A DNA stretch of 64,000 bases from Diphasiastrum complanatum (Eukaryota; Streptophyta; Lycopodiopsida; Lycopodiales; Lycopodiaceae), in contig MU832660.1 in the NCBI GenBank assembly GCA_029204225.1, positions 1-64,000 of the forward strand, in the 5' to 3' direction. The stretch's first letter is position 1; every line of letters starts with the position of its first letter. This document shows positions 10,081 to 19,677 of this stretch, piece by piece. The translations under genes and the position numbers were made by a program. Below the pieces are notes generated by a model that saw only the letters and a list, made by a program, of their open reading frames with translations, ran no database searches and had not been told where the DNA came from.

Positions 10081-10345
10081 TTTGGTTAGTTAGTGTTGGT
10101 TGAGGAGAGGAGTGAGAGAGAAAGAGAGGGAAGTTAGATGCAGTGAGAGTGCTTGAAGATTTACTATGTGTTTGGAGCTATTTCTTTCACTTTGGATGCA
10201 AGTAAAAGGTAGATTTTGGGCATCATGTTTGCATTAGTATCTCCAAGGCTCCTAAGGACCAAGCCCACTCCCAGTACTACACACAACTTAGGAAAAGGTG
10301 GGAGCCCATCTTCTTATGACAATATTGGTGTCGTTGTCGGAGAGC
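10080..10345 (+). mobile_element. Ty3/gypsy LTR end plus primer-binding site, decayed
   Basis: At 10323-10345 the sequence ATTGGTGTCGTTGTCGGAGA matches the ATTGGCGCCGTTGCCGGGGA primer-binding region found after the 5-prime LTR of many plant Ty3/gypsy elements (Athila/Tat/Ogre type). The differences are C-to-T or G-to-A. It follows a possible LTR end in CA (about 10320). LTR-like sequence with GAGAGAAAGAG purine runs precedes it; its 5-prime edge was not determined. No gag is readable downstream before the TC tract. Confidence 0.5.
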
Positions 10346-10666
10346 CAAATACTTTTTTTTTGCTAACATTTTGTCCATGTTTTTTATTTGCTATGTTTCT
10401 GTAGATCTGGTGCAAAAAGCTGTCTATTAGTTTTAGTAGCAGTTTTGTAAATTTTTTCTCGCATTTTTGGTTTCTCTTTAAGATGTTTAAGAAAACTGAC
10501 CGTGTGAGGATAGAGACAAGCTGCCAAATAGGTTTCAGATTCCCAGAGGGCACTTTTGAGGCCCAAATTATAGTAGCTAGGTTTGCCTGTTTCACCATTG
10601 ATCATGCAAACCTCTTCACATTATCTATATATATAAAGATATTTGTGTGTCACATTTGTGCCTATG

Positions 10667-10720
10667 CATGGGGTAGGAGGATGCATGTATGGTTGCATGG
10701 GTGCATCCTCCTGCCCCATG
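10667..10720. repeat. Imperfect 19-bp inverted repeat
   Basis: The arms are CATGGGGTAGGAGGATGCA (10667-10685) and its inverted partner at 10702-10720, with one mismatch and a 16-base loop. A third, direct partial copy (CATGGGGAGGAGGATG) lies at about 10762. This could be a small foldback element or a recombination product. Confidence 0.5.
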
Positions 10721-10838
10721 TACTTTTTCAAAAAACCTAACTAAAATTTTGAAATGAATGCATGGGGAGGAGGATGTATTCATCCCGTTCGATGCATGCA
10801 CATTAGTCCCATTCTAATTCAAAATTCAAACAGGATCT

Positions 10839-10980
<142 letters not shown>

Positions 10981-11357
10981 GAGGGGCAAGGAAGGGGTGC
11001 ATCACATATCTCTCTCTATATATATATATGGCGAGGATGTGGATCACAAGGAAGGGGTGGATCGTGACTGTGGCAAACAAGGGGCAGGCAGGCACGTCTC
11101 TCTTTGGATCGCACTCCAAAACTACATATCCATCAGTATAAATTATCATCATTGTGGAGTTGTGTTTTGGAAATCATGCCTTGCAGCACCAACAATTTGT
11201 CATGTGCAGTGAGGCGCAAAGCGACACAGCTTGTGGCACCATTTCTGCCTCTGCCTGCAAAAGATGGAGTCTACTAGCTTTCCAATCTAGAATGTTGAAT
11301 AAAGTCTCTTTTTTTTCCAGTCAGAACAAGTAAACATCGCTAGCGATTTTGTTATGA

Positions 11358-11526
11358 AATGCATTAGCACAGATTCTGGTACATTATTATCCCCTAGCTG
11401 AAAGAATTGAGCTCACCTCGGATGGAAAGTTTCAAGTTATCAGCAGTGGTGAAGGAGCTGTTTTTGTTGAGGCAGAAGCCGATGCTAACATCTTAGATTA
11501 CTGGCAGAAAAGGATCTTGATATAGA
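11358..11526 (+). pseudogene. BAHD acyltransferase fragment
   Basis: BAHD enzymes transfer acyl groups from CoA thioesters to plant metabolites. The frame from 11358 reads ALAQILVHYYPLAERIELTS, then GKFQVISSGEGAVFVEAEAD. This matches the conserved N-terminal 'HYYPLAGR ... GEG-x-x-FVEA-AD' block. About 55 residues remain before the match breaks (LDYWQKR) and a TAG follows. The catalytic HHxxxD and DFGWG motifs are absent. It lies about 0.7 kb upstream of the Helitron protein, so it may be a captured gene fragment or an independent relic. Confidence 0.75.
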
Positions 11527-11839
11527 TATGGAATTTGGCCATAGGTTTCTACATACCCTAGAGCTCTGCAAATAGAGGAGATTCTAAAAATTGTTGAGGA
11601 CCATGCCATTTAGCTTTAGGGTTCTCACCCCTCCCTCACATTATATCGCCCACTCTCTTGCTAACGGTTCAGCTTGATTAGGCTGTGAACAATTATGCTA
11701 TTAAATAGATTAGTTTATGAATAATTAGGTTGTTAGACTCGATTAGATCATACTCAATTAGGCTTTTAATTCAATAAGAATTTTAACAAAAGAAATGCAA
11801 ATAGCGTTGTGGTAACACCATCTAAAAATTTGAAGTAAT

Positions 11840-12065
11840 TGTAATTTGAATAGTAGAAATTAGGGATTAGGCATTAGGCAATAGGATTTGTAAGTTTAAA
11901 TATAGATTATCGGTCACCCATTGCCCATTCTAAGCGAGCTAACCAGAATTAATGCCTAAAACCCAATGCTTACAACATAATGCCTATATTCTAAAGCCTA
12001 CTGCCTAAAATGTAATGCGCGAAGCTTAATGCGTAAAGCCTAATGGTAATGCCTATTGCCTAAAG
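11840..12065. repeat. Degenerate TAATGCCTAAAGCC / TTAGGCA minisatellite
   Basis: Irregular reiteration of GCCTAA/TTAGGC words on both strands: TTAGGCATTAGGCAATAGG near 11860-11885 and TAATGCCTA-type units from 11950 to 12065. No constant period. It flanks the 5-prime side of the Helitron coding region. Confidence 0.6.
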
Positions 12066-12219
12066 ACTATGTGTATGAAAGGTCCTAAATTGCACCCCAT
12101 AATTCCTAAACCCTAATTTGCTTATATGTAACCTTCACTCCCGAACCATTAATCTATCTCACTCTTTTAATGCAATTTTATAGTCTACTTAAGTTAGTAT
12201 TAGGTTGTTCGCAGAGTAG

Positions 12220-15200
12220 AATGAGCAGGCAATTCAATGCTCCCACGAGCAATGAGATAGCGATGCTTATGCCTTTAGATGAGACCCCGAGTGACGAATG
12301 CATGACATCATACTGCATTCCATTCAGGATGGTTTGTAGTTCATTACACAACATCATTCGTCATATGATGCATTGCATTTTGTACTGTTATTTCCATTTG
12401 GTACCGATGGGTGGTCTCCGGGAATCCCACATGTGCACGTTAGAGATGATGCCCGTGTTGATGATGATGTCCATAACGGTGCACTATCTGATGCCTTTGA
12501 AGAACATTTAGAGGGTAGTCATAGAGTTGTCACCGTTCGAGAGTTTTACTACTATCATTTACAGGTTCATGCAGGGCATGTTTCACCGATCCATTTGGGT
12601 GGAAGGTTGCTGCAAGAGTATGTGTGTGACATGATGGCAAAGATAGTGCAAAATAACATGAACTACTACTACAATAATCATCACAATTTTCGTAGAGAGA
12701 TTCGTAGTGGTATTGTTGATGTCGTGGGAGCTCATTCCCCTAGCGACATAGAAATGCAAGTAGTGCTTTTATCTTCGTACATCGGTTCACCGCGTCATAT
12801 GCATCAGCAATACCAAGATGCTATAGTCGTCGTTAGGGAGTTGGGTTTTCCCGATTTGTTTATCACGATGATGGCGAACCCAAATTGATTGGAGGTGAGG
12901 AGAGAGTTGCGATTCCAACAGAAAGCTGCAGATCGGCCTGATTTGGTATCGAGGGTTTTTAGCATGAAGCTTCAGCATTTGATCGACCTACTCGGATAAC
13001 GATGGTATTTCTGGGCGCATTATAGGGAGGCTGCATGTCGTGGAATTCCAGAAGAGAGGATTGCCTCACGCCCACCTTTTGGTTATATTGGAGGAGCGAA
13101 GAAAACCCATCACGGTTGGAGATTACGATTATATTGTGTGTGCAGAGATGCTTGTGAAGGAGGAAGATCTGGAGTTGTATGAGATAGTGACAAAATCTAT
13201 GATGCACGGTCCATGCGGAACATCCTTTCCAAATGCCCAGTGCATGAAGGATGGAAATTGCTCGAAAAACTACCGAAGAAATTTAATTGATAAAACATCG
13301 ATGGTGAAGGGGTATGTTTCATATAGGCGGAGGGAGAACGGAGTGACGGTGCGTTCACATGGAGTAGAGTTAGATAACAGGTGGGTTGTGTCATACAACA
13401 GGTGGCTGACACTACATTTTCAGTGCCACTTGAATGTGGAGGTATGTGTACATATACGTATTGTGAAGTATTTGTACAAGTACGTGTACAAGGGACCTGA
13501 TATGATTACGGCGGCAGGGGCTGTAGAGGGCGGTGGTCAGACATCAGGACGGGTGGAGGAGATAGAAAAATTTCTTAATGCTCGATACTTCTCAACCAGT
13601 GAGTCATGTTGGTGATTGTTGGGGCTTTCTATGGGTGCTCATAAGCCTGTGGTGACCCGATTGGTAGTTCATCTCCCTAGACAAGAATTGGTGTACTTTA
13701 GTGAGGGAGTGGATTTAGAGGAGGTCATAGATGGCCGTTCAGGTACCACTTTGACAACATTCTTTGAGCTGAACAAAAGTGGTGATTTGGAGGCTCGAGA
13801 GTTGTTTTACCAGGACTTGCCGAGACAATATTGGTACAACAAGAGAACGCATAGGTGGACCCATCGAATCAACATGCAGACGACCCTTGCCATTGGTCGC
13901 ATGTATTTTATACACCCCTCCAAAAGGGAGAGGTTATATATGCGAGTTCTTTTGGCTCATGTCAGAGATGCAACTAGCTTTAAGGACTTGCGCACGGCTG
14001 ATGGTGAGTTGTTTCAGTCATTCATAGAAGCTTGCAAACATAGACTTTTGATAAATGACGCGTTGAGTCGAGTTGCTGCTTGCGTGAGGCAATGTCATGG
14101 GGCACTCCATCGCAGCTTCGTCTCATGTTCATTGTGCTTCTTTTGACATGTGTCCCTTTCGACCCACTGGAAGCTCTGGAGGAGCATAGAGTCGTATTTA
14201 GTTGAGGATTATGCGCACGAGTTAGGATAGTCAATAACGTGCAAGACTGAGTCAGGTTTGGTAGACAGAGCTATTTTTGATGTGGAGTCGCACATGCAGG
14301 TAGCTGGAAAGTCATTGGTGAATTTTGGGTTTATGGTCCCCGATGTCAATTTTGGTTCATCTCCATTGTTTCGCAAGGAGATGTTTGTCGACGAGAACTC
14401 TTTAGAGGTTGAAGTTGACATCGAGAAATTGAACGTGGATCAGCGAAAGATTTTTGACTGTGTAGTATGTGAGCATGTTGTTCGAAGAGTGGGTGGAGTC
14501 TTTTTTGTAGGTGGTCCGGGTGGTACAGGAAAGATGCACCTGTATAGCGTCATGTTGTTGTACGTGCGTGTACAAGGGTGGATAGCATTGGCAATTGCAT
14601 CGTGTGGGATTGCTGCACTGTTGATGAAAGGTGGTAGGACCGCACACTCTCGATTTAAAATTCCTCTGACGGAATTGAATGAGAGCTCGACATGCAACAT
14701 TTCTAAGCAATATGCATTAGCTATGCTTTTGATGGCATGTCGACTGATCATTTGGGAGGAGGCTCCCATGGCACCTAAGTATGCTATAGAATGTGTACAT
14801 TGATCTCTTCAAGATATATTGAGTATCGACGCTCCATTTGGAGGAGTTCCAATTGTTTTCGAGGGTGATTTTGGACAAATTCTACCACTGGTGTCGCGCA
14901 AGCGCAGATTGTCAATGCTTTGTTGAAGTGTTTGTGTTTGTGGAAACACATGGATGTGTATAAATTGACAAATAACATGTGCGTCATGGGCGTGGAGGGT
15001 GGTGATAAGGATGAGCAGTTGAGGTTTGCAGATTATCTGTTGAGTGTGGGAGATGGTCGTGAGCCCACATTCGTGCATCGCGATTTGGACTTGATTTTCC
15101 TCCAAAGAGCATGTGCCTAACAACGCGTAATGTGGGCGAATTGATTTCATTCACATTTCCTGATGTTGCGCGACATTTTAAGGATGTTGAGTATTTGAGG

Positions 15201-15797
15201 AGTCATGCAATATTGACCCCATTGACGTTTCCACTTTTTATAGTGCTAATAGTGTTGTTGAGTGTGAGGGCTCTAATGTCCACCCTACAGCCTGCAACTG
15301 AGTGGATGTCCTCCACATAAGTTGGTACTGAAAATTGGGATGATTGTGATGTTGTTACGATCGATAACATTGCACAAGGGATTGTGCAATGGCACAAGAT
15401 TGATCATCCTTAGATTGGGTAGACAGGTCATAGAGGCAGAGATAGTGATCGGGAAGAATATAGGGAGTAGAGTCCTTATTCCATGTATCCCTATAGTGCC
15501 AAGCGATTTGAACATAACGTTTGAAATGCAAATGGTCCAGTTTTCTATTAGAGCAGCATTTGCCATGACAATAAACAAAGCACAAGGGCAAACTATGGAC
15601 ACGGTTGGATTGTATTTGCCTCGGCCTGTGTTTAGTCATGGACAGCTAGCTGTATGTTGCACTTTCGAGAGTGCGAAATGCAACAAGTCTTCGTGTGCTG
15701 ATTACTAACAAGGACAATCGATTTACGGATGTGGATGGAGTGGCGAGGTACACAGAACATTGTGTATTCAAAAGTGTTGTAGTAGTAAGTTTGAAGT
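12220..15797 (+). pseudogene. Helitron Rep/helicase (RepHel), decayed
   Basis: Helitrons move by rolling-circle replication using one protein with a HUH nuclease and a Pif1-type helicase. Here the protein is spread over frames. N-terminal domain: 12226 FNAPTSNEIAMLMP, then FPFGTDGWSPGIPH and SSYIGSPRHMHQQYQDA to 12888, where a stop replaces Trp. Nuclease: 13040-13615 with GLPHAH (HUH, about 13058-13075) and KYLYKYVYKG (paired Tyr, about 13466-13495). Linker: 13616-14146. Helicase: 14258-14803 with Walker A GGPGGTGKM (14510-14536), IIWEEAPM, then FEGDFGQILP near 14857, and 15322-15708 with FAMTINKAQGQT. The tail NKDNRFTDVDG ends at a stop near 15797. Walker A has Met in place of Thr/Ser. At least six frame breaks make it inactive. 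Neither the 5-prime TC nor the 3-prime hairpin-CTRR end was fixed. Confidence 0.9.
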
Positions 15798-15825
15798 GAT
15801 GTCTATGGTTTATGGTTTCGAGATG

Positions 15826-15930
15826 CAAGGTACAGTTAGAGTTAGAATTGGAGTTAGACTTAGCATTTGGGATGTAGAGTAGAGTTAGAGGTAGAGTTAC
15901 AGTTATGGTTAGATTTGGAGAGAAAAATCT
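15826..15930 (+). repeat. GAGTTAGA-rich degenerate tandem repeat
   Basis: About a dozen irregular copies of AGAGTTAG and GGAGTTAGA just downstream of the Helitron helicase stop. It may be a decayed minisatellite. Only loosely telomere-like. Confidence 0.5.
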
Positions 15931-16050
15931 GTCAAATTTTGTACACAGAGAAGGTTGTGTAGAAGGACGTTCCTGGATATAGTCCGGATTTGGAGATCAG
16001 TATTTGATTTGACATAAGCCTTATGCTAACATTGTGTTTTTTTTTTGTAG

Positions 16051-16440
16051 ATTTCGTCGAGCAGGGCTGTTGGAATGAGCGAGTATCTTCATTCCAACTT
16101 GCTATTGACTATGTTTTAGGTAATTGCATTAAGTTAACGAGTGTGTATGTTTTTGCAGATGGTGAAGGTCATTGTCAATCAACGAACTTTCGTGCGAGAC
16201 TTTATGAAGCGGTTTGTTTTGCGAGATGGCAAACACATCCACACAATTATTTGATTGTTGCGGCTATATGCAGAGTTTTTAAAGGATTTACAAGATGTCG
16301 GATATTTGATTCCACGATAACACCATATGTTATTAGATGTGGATTTGTTAGTACAAATTCTAACATACATCTGTAGAACAGTATTGGTTGTAGATATTGC
16401 TGATGTGTCACAAATTATAGATACCTTGGTGTGCTCCCAA
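16051..16440 (+). pseudogene. Spliced exon remnants 3-prime of the Helitron, unknown gene
   Basis: A small exon (16051 to about 16119; contains MSEYLHSNLLLTMF) is bounded by TTTTTTTTGTAG and a TTTTAG/GTAATT donor. A second begins at 16159 after TGTTTTTGCAG and reads MVKVIVNQRTFVRDFMKRF, RLYAEFLKDLQDVGYLIPR and VLVVDIADVSQII, with two in-frame stops. The exon structure and coherent reading suggest a host-gene fragment, possibly captured by the Helitron. Product not recognised. Confidence 0.35.
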
Positions 16441-16569
16441 GGCTTTGGATGTAATTCTTGGTGGCTTTAAATGTTTGTACGCATAAACAGCTCAAAGTGG
16501 CTAATCTTTTGAAGTTTGCATTGCATGTGACTATAAACCGCATATTAAAATTTTGAAATTCAGAGCATG

Positions 16570-16877
16570 GTCTTCTAAAATGTATGTACATTCTCACACA
16601 TACACATATATGTGCACACATTCTCACACATATGCATACATGTACACATGGCACATGCACATGCATGTACAGACACATACATGTACACATGCACACACAC
16701 GTGCACACTCTCACTCAAACATACACGCATGCATAGATATATGCACTATCATGAATACACACACATACATAGATGCGAGATCGGCCACCATCCAAATCAT
16801 CGGCCACCACCCAGATCGGCCTCCATTGCCCGTCAACGACAGGCACTCATTACTATATATATATATATATATATATA
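16570..16877. repeat. CA/CATACA-rich region and (AT)n
   Basis: Irregular ACACAT/CATACA simple sequence from about 16590 to 16770, then a perfect (AT)n run at about 16854-16877. Confidence 0.8.
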
Positions 16878-16879
16878 AG

Positions 16880-17650
16880 AGAGAGGCGAATATGAAACAT
16901 CAAGATTCAAAATTTTACTAAGAAAAAGCCTCCAAAACCTGTCTGAATTTCCATGGCTCTCAAAACTTGCTATCTAGGTTTGCCCACCTCAGTTAAGGCC
17001 TTCATTACCTATTGAAACCACTGCTTAGAGGGTGAGCTCAGACTTGGAACTTTGTCTCTAGGACTTGAGCTCAAAGTTCTGTATATTTTTGCCTATGTAG
17101 CATCAGTACCATTAGATCTTGTTTCACCTTCTTGATCATTGAAAGATCTGCCTAAGACCAGTTGATAGCCATGTTGGTGAACCTAGATCCCAAAGATCCA
17201 CTATTGTACATCCAAAAGAGTTGAAACTCTAATTTTTGCACTTCCAAGCCTGAAAAAAATACTTTTGAGCTCGCCCACCTACCAATGATTAACTCCACAT
17301 GTTTTACCTACTATAGTCAAGGAGAGTACATAAGCCATCAGATCATTCTCCAAGTGCAAGAAATTAGATTTGTACATTCCCAGATCTGTACTAGTCTGAC
17401 TAGTGAACTTGGTCTCACTACATTCCCAAGTTCTACTTGAGATCTAAGCCATTTCTCATCATCAAGCTTCTTGATTTTCCAAGGTTGTATTCCCAAGGGA
17501 GTGAATTCCCAAGCTTGAGGGGAGTTATCATTTGATCTGGACTACCCTTCCAATTGTAGATCCTCGTTTTGAAAACATATTGTAAGACATCATCAAGTCA
17601 TCATCCACATTTCCCATATCTAGATTCTCCAATTCTTACTCCTTGTACTC
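16880..17650. other. Unassigned repeat-like spacer
   Basis: No coding frame or RNA gene is visible. A purine run CTTGAGGGGAG near 17515 looks like a retrotransposon polypurine tract, but no LTR start could be defined after it. Confidence 0.3.
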
Positions 17651-17654
17651 CCAT

Positions 17655-17870
17655 CTTGATTTTCCAACATTTGCGGTCGACTGCTTTGTCTTATACTTGT
17701 TTACGAGTCCATGCGGGACTATTGTGGTGCGGTTGCAATTTCTGCCTGTGGGCAGTTTCTTGTGTATTTCTGCAGACAAAGCTTGTTGGCTTTTTACGTG
17801 TATTTCTATAGGTTTTGCATTACAAGTTAGCAATGCTTTGTGGATAGAAACCTGATGTTTCTTCAGATGA
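17655..17870 (-). repeat. Dispersed repeat R1, copy 1
   Basis: About 210 bp that match 37681-37890 in inverted orientation (shared words include TCCCGCATGGACTCGTAA and AGCATTGCTAACTTGT on the minus strand). At both sites it directly abuts a truncated copia coding region. No long ORF. Likely an LTR or leader piece of a copia lineage. Confidence 0.6.
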
Positions 17871-17889
17871 AATGGCAGGCTACTTGTCT

Positions 17890-18566
17890 TTATGCGGCAT
17901 GTACCATCAGTTCACAACAAGCTATACTTGCATAGATTCCATTCCAGAACTCCTTTTGAAGCCTACTATGGCTACAGACCAAGTATCAAACACCTACGTG
18001 TGTTTGGATGTCTGTGCTATGCACAAATATCGTCTGATATGAGAAAATAGCTAGACCCTATCAGTTGTAAGTATATTTTTGTTGGCTATTCAACATCACA
18101 TAAGCATATTGCATTTATGATGATGAAATAGGTCAGATCTCAGTCAACCGAGATGTTGTCTTCCTTGAAGACAAATTTTATGATTTCAAGCAGAAGCAGC
18201 AAATGCGGGAGTTTGTTCCAACAACTCCATTCATCATCGACAAGCCCAGAACCATAGTCTAAAGATATTCCAGTCATTCATCCAAGAGAGACATTAGCTC
18301 AAGAACCTGTTGTTTGAAGATCTACACAACAACGACAACAACCTGATCGTTTCATCCCTCGGGTGTTCAACAATCATGATGAATCTGCCACCGTTGCAGA
18401 AGCATTGTCACTGTTAGATGCAGACAAATGGAAAGTTGCTATGGATGTTGAGTACCATTCTTTAATAAAGAACAAGCCCTGGAGTCTCCTGCAGGTATAA
18501 AACCAATTGACACTAAATGGATCTTCAAGCTAAAGCTTAAGCTAGATGGATCAATATCCAAATGTT
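17890..18566 (+). pseudogene. Ty1/copia fragment: integrase C-terminus to RT start
   Basis: Translation gives RTPFEAYYGYRPSIKHLRVF, the copia integrase 'TPFE ... FGC' block, then KYIFVGYSTSHK. Further on, LLDADKWKVAMDVEYHSLIK is the conserved start of copia RT. Several stops and frameshifts interrupt it. It ends abruptly near 18566, where unrelated sequence begins. The integrase core and the rest of RT are missing. Confidence 0.8.
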
Positions 18567-18775
18567 AGCTGATGTCATGCCCCTAATGTGTTGATGCAGT
18601 GTCTCATCACCCAAAAATGGTTTCTAGCAGAGATGAAGTTGAGAGCGGAGTCTAAGAGCACAAGAATTACTAGTGCTAGGCTAATTGAATATTCTGTGAG
18701 CCCCATGGTAATTCCCGAAAGATGGATAGCCATGTGGGAGCTAGTAATTTAGACTGTTTTTTTTAAAGAGGCCTC

Positions 18776-19476
18776 TGTGAAAGTACTGTACTTTAGGACC
18801 ATAAATGGATCTACAAAAGATCCACAAGAGTGATTGGATGCTTGCTTAACAATCTATCAAAAAACTAGACACAAAAAAGTTGATCTAGATTGGCAATTTG
18901 ACAAACAACAAGCATTAACAATCAAAATCATTGATAAACATTGAAATCCGAGCCCACACGTGTGTACTACAGGCTGTAGTACAGCCTTCAACCTGAGAAA
19001 CAAGTAGAAATTGATTTGGTTTCATTTGGATCACAAAAACTCAATGTTCATAGTGAACTAGCTTGAGATTGCCAATGAGCTCCAAAAATTTTCTATCTTC
19101 TCACTATGGAGAGAGGGAATACATAGCAAATTCGACTTCCTTCTTGAAGTTAGGTGGATTTCCAGCATGTAATAAGGAAGTTAACTCACTCTCCTTGACC
19201 TAAAATGAAACCCTAGTCTATTTCCTAGAGTTATGCTTGGTAGGTAGCTAGTTGGTCAAATTTTCACCTTAAACTTAGGTGTAGGTCCTATAAAGTAGGG
19301 ATGACCACCAAATAGACATGACCAACTCTCTTGACTTGACCTAACCTACATTAGGATGGGTTTCCCATGTGGCATCATGGCCTCACATGTGTGGGACCCA
19401 CTTATGTACACAATTTACACTATTCTACATGGTTTTTGATCAAGCTAGATTTGCCAATTTTTGGCAATTCTTCACA
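18776..19476 (-). repeat. 3-prime LTR of copia element 1
   Basis: 701 bp, TG...CA ends, nearly identical to 22639-23339. Includes CACACGTGTGTAC and a TATAAAG-like word near 19290. Confidence 0.95.
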
Positions 19477-19677
19477 CTCCTCAAATTTAGCCTGATCTAT
19501 TTACAACTCTCTTGATAGATGAATGAGAGCTTTTAGAAGTGTCTAAAAAATCCAGCTACAAACAAGGAACTTTTGAGACTCCAATAGAGAATGATGTCCA
19601 TGAAGGATCTTTCACCACCTCTTAGAGGATCCCTTACAAGATGTTCTATAAATGTGTCATGTAGCACACTCCAAAAA

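Noticed and set aside
15833-15930. GAGTTAG array as an interstitial telomere
   Set aside because: Units do not match the plant TTTAGGG or TTAGGG repeat and are irregular.
16553-16921. His/Thr-rich open frames around 16.6-16.9 kb
   Set aside because: They come from CA-rich simple sequence.
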